Of a stretch of 64,000 nucleotides of DNA, positions 1-7,081 are shown one piece after another (positions within the stretch are counted from its first letter, which is position 1; the number at the start of each line of letters is the position of its first letter). A program made the position numbers and the translations under genes. Source of the DNA: Asaia siamensis (GTDB lineage Bacteria; Pseudomonadota; Alphaproteobacteria; Acetobacterales; Acetobacteraceae); assembly GCF_014635085.1 (NCBI RefSeq), contig NZ_BMCH01000002.1, forward strand, positions 310,001 to 374,000. Reading direction: 5' to 3'. Below the pieces are notes generated by a model that had not been told where the DNA came from, ran no database searches, and was given only the letters and a program-made list of their open reading frames with translations.

Positions 1-264
1 ACTGCCTGTGAGCCAGGCATCATGCGATCCGGCCTGAAAAGACAGCCCGGACGGCACATCACGCATATCGGCTTGCTCATGCAGCCCGGCAGCACCCTGG
101 ATATGGAGTGTGCCGATGCAGCTGGTTCCGACATGCAGCGTATAGGGCGCTGCGGTGAGGGCGGCCTCGGGTGAGCTGGGCGCTGCGGCCTGCGCCAGCG
201 CTTTCTGGGCAGGGATAGTCGAGACCAGAATCAGAGAGAGAGCGCTCAGGTGAAGACGGTTCAC
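1..264 (-). CDS. Exported toastrack/GIN-like protein, third tandem copy (partial, 3' end outside window)
   Basis: Read on the minus strand from a GTG at 264, 88 codons stay open to the window edge. An AAGGGA ribosome site lies about 8 bases upstream of the GTG. The N-terminus is a signal peptide (hydrophobic stretch ending near AlaLeuAlaGln), followed by a segment with the same layout as the 399-residue protein encoded just upstream: AAPYTLHV, then a Cys, IQGAAG, and PSGLSFQAGSHDAWLTG. The match to APFTLTLEAPC, VEGAAG and PEGLSFTSDTHSATLSG indicates a tandem paralogue. It is the last visible gene of the pspA-led series, 61 bases beyond its neighbour. Its C-terminal half cannot be seen, so any membrane anchor is unknown. 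Confidence 0.72.
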   Translation of the reverse strand, partial: MNRLHLSALSLILVSTIPAQKALAQAAAPSSPEAALTAAPYTLHVGTSCIGTLHIQGAAGLHEQADMRDVPSGLSFQAGSHDAWLTGS

Positions 265-325
265 GGCGTGTTTCCCTTTGTTCCTGCAGGCCTCGTATCG
301 GGCGTCAGCATAATCGGTTCGTTTC

Positions 326-1525
326 TCACCCGCAGCGGCGAGAGAGGGTGTGAAATTCGCGATGCAGATGGAAATCACGCGAGGTCACGCAGTGCTCGAC
401 GTCACCCACCCGTCGTTCCAGACGTTTGAGCCGTTCAGTCAGATCTGCGATTGCAGGCTGCTCTGTCACGAAGGCAGGCTGGCGGTCTGAAGAGACGACC
501 CGTGAGCCCATGATGCGGCGCATGAGCGGGACAATCCGTTTGCGCTGGGCGACGCAAAGCACCACGCCCAGCAGAAAGAGCCAGCCCGCAGAATGATGAT
601 GGTGCGGCGCCTGAGAGGTTTGCCCCGTATCTGCCGCCTCGTCATCTTCGGCTTCCGCCTTGTCGAAGGCGATGATCGTCCCGTCGGGTTTGACCAGATC
701 ATGGTCTGTCACCACCGTCCCGTCAGGAAGGGTCAGCAGAGGATGGGTGGCTGGGGGGCTTTTGGGCGGCGCCTTTTCGTGGCGGACAGTCACCGAAGCC
801 GCGCCATGAGCCTCCTTCTGAACCTCACCCGTCACTGTATCAACGGTGATGGTGCCAAAGCCGGTGGCTTCCAGCGTGGCTTTTTGGGCAACGCCGTTGA
901 AATTGAAATTGCCCGAGCCATGCAGATGGGCGTCGAGTGCGGCAATCCTGCCAGCAGACAGGGTGATGTTGCCAAAGCCGCCTGACCGTACCGCAACGCT
1001 GGGGGAATCGACACGACCGATCATGATATCACCACTACCGTTCAGGGTAATGGAGGCAGGGCCATGCAGCCAGCCGAGCTTCAGCGCGCCGAAGCCGCCT
1101 CCGTCGAATGCAAGTGCCGTCACCTGATCAGCGGTGACCTCACTGCTGCCTCTGTGCGTGACAGAAAGAGGCCCATCGACGCGGGAAATGCGCAATGTGC
1201 CGAAACGACTCATCCTAGCGATGATGGCGGTGCCCACAGGAACACGCAGATGGGCAGGGCCTGTGCATTCCTGCCCACTGAGGGTGGCGGAATGGGTATC
1301 CGAGGTGAAGGACAGCCCCTCTGGCGCCTTGTCACCCTCTGGCAGCAGCGCCGCACCCTGCTCACCTGCTGCGCCTTCAACCGTGATGGCCGAGGCGCAT
1401 GGCGCCTCGAGCGTCAGGGTAAAAGGCGCTGCATCCAGCGCCGCCTTGGGCGTATCCGGGCTGGCAAGAGCGAGTGTCGGTAGCGCGCCAATGACGAGCG
1501 TAAGGCTGAGGCTGAGCCGTATCAC
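326..1525 (-). CDS. Exported toastrack/GIN (DUF2807-like) protein with TM segment and PspC-like C-terminal tail
   Basis: This 399-residue protein has a signal peptide (residues 1-21, ending ALA). Next comes a beta-rich region with repeated small-Gly motifs (GSGDIMIG, GFGNITLS, GSGNFNFNG, GFGTITVD, roughly residues 165-235) as in DUF2807/GIN-type putative beta-solenoid domains. A linker with four consecutive His follows, then a transmembrane helix (about 315-327), a basic patch and a coiled coil. The last 30 residues, RLERRVGDVEHCVTSRDF followed by LHREFHTL, resemble the end of E. coli PspC (REMERYVTSDTFTLRSRF). The start overlaps the stop of the upstream gene by ATGA, so translation is probably coupled. 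By inference it is an envelope-stress sensor or PspC substitute that places the beta domain in the periplasm and the coiled coil in the cytoplasm. Exact family membership needs a profile search. Confidence 0.72.
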   Translation of the reverse strand: MIRLSLSLTLVIGALPTLALASPDTPKAALDAAPFTLTLEAPCASAITVEGAAGEQGAALLPEGDKAPEGLSFTSDTHSATLSGQECTGPAHLRVPVGTAIIARMSRFGTLRISRVDGPLSVTHRGSSEVTADQVTALAFDGGGFGALKLGWLHGPASITLNGSGDIMIGRVDSPSVAVRSGGFGNITLSAGRIAALDAHLHGSGNFNFNGVAQKATLEATGFGTITVDTVTGEVQKEAHGAASVTVRHEKAPPKSPPATHPLLTLPDGTVVTDHDLVKPDGTIIAFDKAEAEDDEAADTGQTSQAPHHHHSAGWLFLLGVVLCVAQRKRIVPLMRRIMGSRVVSSDRQPAFVTEQPAIADLTERLKRLERRVGDVEHCVTSRDFHLHREFHTLSRRCG

Positions 1526-2910
1526 CTTGTCTGATCTCCCTTTGCCGCCGGTGTAGCGCTTGTGGCTGGTGCCTGCGCCGGAGTCGTGTTGACCGTCGAT
1601 CCGTCAGGCTGGGTCCTGCCCTGAGCGGGGGTAGTCTGGCTGTTGACTGGCCCGCCTTGCGGAGCCTGTGTCCCGGTGGAGGGGATATCGGTGGGGGAAA
1701 CCGCCCAGGGCTGCTCATCCGGAACGGCAGGGCTGTTCTGACCGGGCTGTGCGGTGGACGCGCCCGGTGTGGGCGTTGTCGGCGTGGCAGGCTGTGGCAC
1801 AGGCTGTGTGGGTGGCGACGCCGTGGCGGGAGCCGAGACTGTCGCTCCATTGACGGGTCTCGGCGAGGCCGGTGTCGCGGGGGGAAGCGGCAGGTTCGCG
1901 CTGCCCGAAACAGCGGAGGAGGGCGTCGAAGCGGGGGGCGCAGAAGGGGAGACCGGCTTCGTCGGGGCGACTGGCGGCGAAGGGGGCTGTGTCTGGCTTG
2001 CCGGTACGCCGACACCCGAAACGGTCGGGGCAACCGGCGCAACCGGCGGGGTGATGACCGGGGCGGCCGGTGCCGCAGGTACAGGCGGCGCAGGCTGTGC
2101 GGCTATCGGGGCGGAGGGCTGCGTAACGGCTGCGGCGGCCACTGGGCCTACCTGCACGTTGCCGGTACGTGTCAGGGCGCCACTGACCGTCGGAATGGCG
2201 ACAAGGCCCGTGCCATTGGCTGAGACCGTGGCGGTGTTGAGCGTGCCGCCCAGGCGGGCGCTGGCCCCGTTTTCGACCATGAGCGTCAGCACGTCGACAC
2301 GGCCATCCGTCACGGTGAGATGGCTGGTTTCGGAAAGCTGGGCCGAAAACGCATCAAGCTCGGCATGATCGACCACAAGACCAGAGGCCCCTGTTTCGAC
2401 AACCTGCGCCGCCCGATTGAGATGAGCGATATGCACCTGCTCGGTACCGCGCAGGCTGAGGTCGAGCGACTGGATCGTATCGGCGTCGAGCTGTCCGGCT
2501 TCGAGGCTGGCTTCAAGAGAGGCCAGCGTGCCGTTGATGACGAAATGCGTATCGTGGCTGTCGTGGATCAGAACGCCCACGCTGGGGGCGACAAGAATCG
2601 AGACCTTTGCAGTAGGGGCGCAGCTCTTGCTGGTGATGAGAACCTTGGAAGAGCCCTGTGTCTTGCCCGTGCGCATGGTGAGATGCGCGCCGCCTGTTGT
2701 CGAACTGTCGATCGAGACCCCGTCGCTCATGGCCGGGTCGACCGTAATCTCGAAGCGCCCCAGACAGGGTACGCTCAGATCGAGGTCTTCTGCATCCATG
2801 ACGACCTGAGGCGCCGCGTGAAGCGGCGTGGTCATGGCAAGGCCGGAGAGAAGCAGAGCCGTCAGAGCGATACGCTGCATGGGCGGGGTCAACAGGCGGA
2901 CAGATATCAT
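1522..2910 (-). CDS. Exported toastrack-like protein with long Pro/Ala-rich tail, psp operon
   Basis: A 462-residue product. The chosen ATG at 2910 overlaps the pspB stop as ATGA; an internal ATG at 2880 (MQRIALTALLLSG) would give a tighter signal peptide. Residues up to about 260 form a beta-rich domain related in layout to its two downstream neighbours (conserved early Cys, short repeated strands such as LEAGQLDADTIQSLDLSLRG). The rest is a low-complexity tail of about 200 residues made of Pro, Ala, Thr, Val, Ser and Gly with no transmembrane helix, typical of a disordered periplasmic or wall-spanning linker. It sits between pspB and the PspC-tailed protein. Function is unknown; a role in envelope stress is inferred only from position and domain type. 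Confidence 0.68.
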   Translation of the reverse strand: MISVRLLTPPMQRIALTALLLSGLAMTTPLHAAPQVVMDAEDLDLSVPCLGRFEITVDPAMSDGVSIDSSTTGGAHLTMRTGKTQGSSKVLITSKSCAPTAKVSILVAPSVGVLIHDSHDTHFVINGTLASLEASLEAGQLDADTIQSLDLSLRGTEQVHIAHLNRAAQVVETGASGLVVDHAELDAFSAQLSETSHLTVTDGRVDVLTLMVENGASARLGGTLNTATVSANGTGLVAIPTVSGALTRTGNVQVGPVAAAAVTQPSAPIAAQPAPPVPAAPAAPVITPPVAPVAPTVSGVGVPASQTQPPSPPVAPTKPVSPSAPPASTPSSAVSGSANLPLPPATPASPRPVNGATVSAPATASPPTQPVPQPATPTTPTPGASTAQPGQNSPAVPDEQPWAVSPTDIPSTGTQAPQGGPVNSQTTPAQGRTQPDGSTVNTTPAQAPATSATPAAKGDQTR

Positions 2911-3161
2911 GAGAAGCTCCGTGTCCTCCATCCCGGCACATCCTCATCAAGAATGCGCTCAAGCTGATCTACACGTTCCTCGAGTCTCCGGGCCTGGACA
3001 TGCGCCATGTTGAGCGCTGCCAGGTCGGATTCCTGAAGCTTGCTGGCCGTGGCACGGGAGCGGGCACGAATGGTCACGATATACATGACCATGACGAAAG
3101 GCATGACGACCGCCGCAAGGGCGACCAGATCGCCCAGATCGATTGCTGAACCATGACTCAT
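2907..3161 (-). CDS. pspB: PspB-like phage shock protein
   Basis: An 84-residue membrane protein. One transmembrane helix (about residues 10-31) is followed by a basic stretch and a coiled coil that ends RRLEERVDQLERILDEDVPG then WR. PspB of enterobacteria ends with ERIQALEAILDAEHPNWR, so the C-terminal motif is diagnostic. In E. coli, PspB with PspC relieves PspA inhibition of PspF during inner-membrane stress. The gene lies 41 bases after pspA and overlaps the next gene by 4 bases. No separate pspC with the usual PspC domain is seen; the downstream 399-residue protein carries a PspC-like tail instead. Confidence 0.85.
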   Translation of the reverse strand: MSHGSAIDLGDLVALAAVVMPFVMVMYIVTIRARSRATASKLQESDLAALNMAHVQARRLEERVDQLERILDEDVPGWRTRSFS

Positions 3162-3202
3162 AACCGGCCACCCTTGCTCTTAACGCGTCTCATTGCTGTC
3201 TT

Positions 3203-3889
3203 TTACCCTTGGCGGTTTCTGATCTTGGCCCGCAGCGCCTCGAGTTCGTTCTCGACGGCCATATCCGTTTCAAGTCCTGCCAGCTCTTCCTGCAGGCTCG
3301 GCTTGCGCGTGCCACCGGGACCACGGCCGAGATCATAGGATTCAGCTTTCCCTTCGAGCGCGTCAAGCGCGCGTTCCACCTGTTCGAAACGGTTGAAGGC
3401 ATTCTCGACACGGGTATCGTACAGGCGCTCACGCGTCTTGATGCGGTTGGTAGCGGCTTTGTGACGCAGGGAGAGGGATTTCTCGCGCGATTTCGCATCT
3501 GCCAGCTTGGCCTGCAGCTTGCCGATATCATCGTGCTGCTGGTCGAGGCTCTCATTGACCTGAGCGATCTGCTGCTCGAGCGATTTGCGTGATTGTTCGA
3601 TGGTCGATTTTGCTGCGAGCGCGCCCTTGGCCAGATCTTCACGGTCGCGGGTCAGGGCGAGTTCGGCCTTGCGCAGCCATTCATCCTCTTCCTGCACCAT
3701 GGCGCGGGCGCGGCGCTCGAGCCCCTTGCGTTCGGCAATCATGGTGACAGCCTGGCTGCGGACTTCGACCAGCGTGTCTTCCATTTCCTGGATGATGAGC
3801 CGGATCATCTTTTCCGGGTCTTCTGCGCTGGCCAGAATGGCGTTGAGATTGGAATTCACGATATCCGCGAGGCGGGAAAAGATACCCAT
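3203..3889 (-). CDS. pspA: Phage shock protein A (PspA/IM30 family)
   Basis: The 228-residue product begins MGIFSRLADIVNSNLNAILA, the classic PspA amphipathic start, and continues as an almost entirely helical coiled-coil protein. The conserved EDPEKMIRLIIQEMEDTLVE segment lies at about residues 22-41. Length matches the family (about 220-230). PspA binds PspF in unstressed cells and assembles on damaged inner membrane as an ESCRT-III-like coat. The start at 3889 is chosen because an upstream in-frame Met only adds a non-conserved extension. It is the first gene of the minus-strand psp series and is divergent from pspF. No correctly spaced sigma-54 promoter was found in the 134-base divergent region. 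Confidence 0.95.
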   Translation of the reverse strand: MGIFSRLADIVNSNLNAILASAEDPEKMIRLIIQEMEDTLVEVRSQAVTMIAERKGLERRARAMVQEEDEWLRKAELALTRDREDLAKGALAAKSTIEQSRKSLEQQIAQVNESLDQQHDDIGKLQAKLADAKSREKSLSLRHKAATNRIKTRERLYDTRVENAFNRFEQVERALDALEGKAESYDLGRGPGGTRKPSLQEELAGLETDMAVENELEALRAKIRNRQG

Positions 3890-4023
3890 TGTGATGCTCT
3901 TTCTTTGCTGAAACGATTTTAACAGGAAATGATCGCAGGAGAACACCAGCTTCTCTTGTCAGCGACGCGATACGGGGTGAAACATGTGGGCCCCGAGGCG
4001 TGAGATGCGAGACTGGCCATAAA

Positions 4024-5106
4024 ATGGCACGATCCCCCAGAAACGATGAAAACCCGACACCGATCGGACAATCTCCCGCCTTTCTGGAGATGCTCGACCA
4101 TATTTCGCGCCTGGCCCCCCTCGACCGTCCTGCCCTGATCATCGGAGAGCGCGGCACGGGCAAGGAGCTCGTTGCGGCCCGACTGGCGCTGCTCTCTCCG
4201 CGCTGGGACAGGCCGCTCATCAAGCTGAACTGTGCGGCTCTGCCGGACAGTCTTCTCGACAGCGAATTGTTCGGTCATGAGGCTGGTGCCTTTACCGGGG
4301 CCCAGCGTCGCAGGCTGTCGCGCTTCGAACAGGCCCATGGCGGTACGCTCTTTCTCGACGAGATCGCATCGGCTTCCATGGCGGTGCAGGAGAAGCTGCT
4401 CCGCGTGATCGAATATGGAAGTTTCGAACGCGTCGGTGGCAACGAGACCATCCATGTCGATGTGCGTCTGATCGGCGCGACCAATGCCGATCTGCCCGCT
4501 ATGGCGCGAAAGGGCGATTTCCGCGCCGATCTGCTCGACCGTCTGGCTTTCGATGTCGTCATGCTGCCGCCCTTGCGCGCCCGTCAGGAAGATATCCTGA
4601 TCCTGTCCGAGCATTTCGCCACCCGCATGACCGCCAGTCTGGGGCGCAAGGTTTTTGCCGGTTTCTCGGACCGGGCGCGCGATGCCCTCATGCGCTATGA
4701 CTGGCCCGGCAATGTCCGTGAGCTGCGTAATGTCGTCGAGAGAAGCGTCTATCGCATGGACAGGCCGGAGAGGCCCCTCGACGATATCGTGTTCGATCCG
4801 TTCAGGAACGGCCCGGACTGGCTGCGGCCGCTTGCCACGCCAGAGCCTGAAAGCACTCCGCTGCCTGCGCGTGAAGCTCCAGCCCCGCAAGCCATGCCCG
4901 ACACCCTGCCCGAGGGGCTTGGTTTTACCGAGGCCATCCGCGCCTATGAGCGCAATCTGCTCGAACACGCTTTGCGTCACGCCCGCTTCAACCAGAAGCA
5001 GGCCGCTACGGCGCTCGGCCTGACCTATTATCAGCTCAGGCATTTGCTCCGACAGCACGGCCTGGCCGATCGCAATGCGCGAAAGCCGGTCGGTCCGACG
5101 GATTGA
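4024..5106 (+). CDS. pspF: Sigma-54 enhancer-binding activator PspF
   Basis: A 360-residue AAA+ activator without an N-terminal receiver domain, as expected for PspF. Visible motifs are Walker A GERGTGKE (41-48), the sigma-54 contacting loop GAFTGA (88-93), Walker B TLFLDE (108-113), the RADLLDRL region, and a Fis-type C-terminal helix-turn-helix (NQKQAATALGLTYYQLRHLL). It is divergent from pspA, as in E. coli. In that system PspA binds the AAA+ domain and blocks ATPase activity until membrane stress occurs. An in-frame ATG at 4000 would add eight residues; 4024 places MARSP at the start, near the usual PspF length. A hairpin follows at 5116-5137. Confidence 0.93.
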   Translation: MARSPRNDENPTPIGQSPAFLEMLDHISRLAPLDRPALIIGERGTGKELVAARLALLSPRWDRPLIKLNCAALPDSLLDSELFGHEAGAFTGAQRRRLSRFEQAHGGTLFLDEIASASMAVQEKLLRVIEYGSFERVGGNETIHVDVRLIGATNADLPAMARKGDFRADLLDRLAFDVVMLPPLRARQEDILILSEHFATRMTASLGRKVFAGFSDRARDALMRYDWPGNVRELRNVVERSVYRMDRPERPLDDIVFDPFRNGPDWLRPLATPEPESTPLPAREAPAPQAMPDTLPEGLGFTEAIRAYERNLLEHALRHARFNQKQAATALGLTYYQLRHLLRQHGLADRNARKPVGPTD

Positions 5107-5115
5107 AAGAGGGGC

Positions 5116-5137
5116 GAAGAACGTCATGGAGTTCTTC
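5116..5137 (+). terminator. Hairpin downstream of pspF
   Basis: GAAGAAC and GTTCTTC form a perfect 7-bp stem with an 8-base loop, beginning 9 bases after the pspF stop. There is no clear U-run, so termination is only a candidate role. The remaining bases to 5365 show no gene. Confidence 0.4.
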
Positions 5138-5365
5138 ATGCAAATACCATGCCAAGTCCGTAGGGCGGTAGCGTTTATCGAGACGCGCCGGAATCAGGGG
5201 TGATATTTGCCACAAAATGGCGTATTTCTCCCTTTGATTTTCATTGCCTTGTACAAGATGGCAGTCTGGGTCGTATCTTTCTCTTCATGAAGCTTTTGGA
5301 CCGTCGCCTTGCGCCGCTGAAAGACGTAGAGGAGAAAGTGCGGAAACGGGGTGTTCATACGGATG

Positions 5366-5917
5366 TCATGGCCGCGCTTGGCGAGAGCACTCGGGAACCA
5401 GTTTCTTTGCTGAGAGAGATTTGACAACTTGGTCAGCAATTTCTCCGGCAGCGTCTTCGTGGCTATCGAGAGGAATTCCCATGAGGGAGGTGTGCGGGAT
5501 CGCGATAGCCAGCTCTCCTGCCCAGACATATCTGGCCTTGGAAACGTCATAGATGTAGGTGACGAGCTTTTCGTCTGCCAGCCCAGCTACATTGTAGAGT
5601 GACATCCGATTTTTGAGGATGAGAATCTTGTCGGCATCGACCTTTCTGACCGCCTCTTTCGTGGCTGGCATGTCGGGATCTGTTGCAGTCTCATCGTCAC
5701 TGGCAAAGAACATTACCCCGCAGGTATTCATCCTTTTGTTGAGTGCTTTAAGGATATGCGCACCTTGCTTCAGGCGGATACCGTTGATCTGATCTATCAG
5801 CAGGATATGTCTCGCAGGGGAGATGCCATCGAGATCGGAGAGCTCTTGCACGGATTGTACGCTCGGTCCGCACGACGCGAGAGTGGCAAGAGACAATAGG
5901 GCTATCAATCTTTTCAT
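5366..5917 (-). CDS. Putative lipoprotein, paralogue of the next gene upstream
   Basis: A 183-residue protein with a lipoprotein signal (MKRLIALLSLATLASC, lipobox LASC, Cys16). The body has no transmembrane helix. It aligns loosely along its length with the 192-residue lipoprotein at 5944-6522: both have HIL/HRV then a long helix with a conserved Cys (NTCGV / AKCNV), a DKI(L/I)(I/T) strand, a YN motif, a (Y/V)YDV-like strand, (V/I)W(A/S)G, a LMG motif, and a C-terminal Cys near the end (VPEC / LNCD). The two are only 26 bases apart and probably co-transcribed. Function is unknown. A periplasmic-facing outer- or inner-membrane location is inferred from the lipobox. Confidence 0.75.
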   Translation of the reverse strand: MKRLIALLSLATLASCGPSVQSVQELSDLDGISPARHILLIDQINGIRLKQGAHILKALNKRMNTCGVMFFASDDETATDPDMPATKEAVRKVDADKILILKNRMSLYNVAGLADEKLVTYIYDVSKARYVWAGELAIAIPHTSLMGIPLDSHEDAAGEIADQVVKSLSAKKLVPECSRQARP

Positions 5918-5943
5918 TGCTTCAATTCCCGGTAGGTCGGCTC

Positions 5944-6522
5944 TTATTTTGCTACCTGCGTCGTTGCGTCTTTCGACTCAGTCCGAGCATCGCAATTCAG
6001 GAAGAGACCAGCGGAATGGAAAGCATGAAAAATAGTATCGGTTATTTTGGGTGTATCAAAGCGTGATTGAAGGCCTTTCTTTTTTCCCATTAGCAAGCTG
6101 CCGACACCGACGCTATAGCGCCCAGACCAGATTTTCTTCCCTGGTATTTGGTAGACGTTTACATAAAGATCTTCGGACATGATGTAATTATATGCGCCCA
6201 TCTCCAGATTATCGGCTCTGATTGTGATTATTTTATCTGGCTGGAATTTTTCTGTTGCAGTGTGAAGTTCTTTTTTCCAGTCCAGTCGAAGTTGGCCATA
6301 ATAGAATATGTCAGTTTTTACGTTGCATTTTGCGAATTCTTTCGAAAAATCTTCGTATAGAATTTTATCATGATGTTCTTTTTCATCTATCATATTTGAG
6401 AAGAAGAACACTCGATGTGATTCGCTGATTGGCGCGTCTGTCTTTTGAAAGGATTTGAGTCGTATCTGTGTTTCGCAGCCACATAATAAAGTGGTGACCA
6501 ACAGGATTATTGTTTTTCTCAT
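5944..6522 (-). CDS. Putative lipoprotein of low GC
   Basis: A 192-residue product starting MRKTIILLVTTLLCGC, a lipoprotein signal with lipobox LCGC. An upstream in-frame Met at 6600 would put 26 hydrophilic residues before the signal, so 6522 is preferred. The gene is clearly more AT-rich than its surroundings (runs such as attttatcatgatgttc) and uses many AAA, ATA and TTT codons, which suggests horizontal origin. It is a diverged paralogue of the adjacent 183-residue lipoprotein: the (I/V)W(S/A)G, YN, LMG and terminal Cys positions coincide. No family is recognised. Confidence 0.72.
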   Translation of the reverse strand: MRKTIILLVTTLLCGCETQIRLKSFQKTDAPISESHRVFFFSNMIDEKEHHDKILYEDFSKEFAKCNVKTDIFYYGQLRLDWKKELHTATEKFQPDKIITIRADNLEMGAYNYIMSEDLYVNVYQIPGKKIWSGRYSVGVGSLLMGKKKGLQSRFDTPKITDTIFHAFHSAGLFLNCDARTESKDATTQVAK

Positions 6523-6583
6523 CTCTGTCTCGCTGTATTCGTGAATGTCAATACATTCCGATTTTGGCGTGTGAAAATAAACC

Positions 6584-6889
6584 TCATATAGATCGGACAC
6601 GAATCACATTGTAGTGCAATACGTTGGCTTTGGGGTTGTTGTAGAGAATGGCTGGATTCAATCTTCCGATATGCAGTTTACGAAAATGGGTCTCATCGGT
6701 TATGGTTCGGTGAATGAAGCGCACTGTGTCATGCGTACTGGCTGCTTCGGTAATTCGCGATAATCTTGTCAAATATTGCGGTTTCTTCTTGCGTCGTATC
6801 AGGGTTCTCACGCGAAAGCAGGTTTCCAAAGTCGTGATCTGAAGCATCCAGTGACTAGTCGCCGAAATCATGCATGATCCGCCTTCCAT
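6584..6889 (-). CDS. Hypothetical 101-residue ORF or gene remnant
   Basis: An open frame of 101 codons lies immediately upstream of the AT-rich lipoprotein gene. The product is basic (RRKKKPQYL) with no signal peptide, no transmembrane helix and no motif I recognise. Base composition is mixed. The frame ends at 6584, only 61 bases before the lipoprotein start at 6522. It may be a remnant of a larger gene or a chance ORF; the evidence for coding is weak. Confidence 0.25.
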   Translation of the reverse strand: MEGGSCMISATSHWMLQITTLETCFRVRTLIRRKKKPQYLTRLSRITEAASTHDTVRFIHRTITDETHFRKLHIGRLNPAILYNNPKANVLHYNVIRVRSI

Positions 6890-7081
6890 GGTATAATCGG
6901 GGCTTCGGGGAGAAGGCTGGGCAGGCGCTGACGCATCTTTATCGCTTCAACCGGGAGCCACCGTAGCGTGAGTCTACGTTTGCGTTGACGTGCCAACAAT
7001 TCGCCCGCTAAAGGGCACCTCCGCAGTCTGAATGCCCACCAAGGCGCAACCGATTTTGTGCGCCGGAGGCGCTGTTTCTTC
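6890..7081 (+). other. Leader region of the DEAD-box helicase
   Basis: No gene is seen here. A perfect TATAAT lies at 6892-6897 but the -35 position (CATGCA) is poor, so it is a weak promoter candidate. If it is real, the helicase mRNA would have a leader of about 180 bases, as some cold-responsive helicase mRNAs do. A GGAGG ribosome site at 7065-7069 precedes the helicase start. Confidence 0.25.

Noticed and set aside
3890-4023. Sigma-54 promoter for pspA between pspA and pspF
   Set aside because: The best match on the minus strand, TGGTGTTCTCCTGC, has 9 rather than 10 bases between GG and GC. No correctly spaced GG-N10-GC was found, so no promoter is called.
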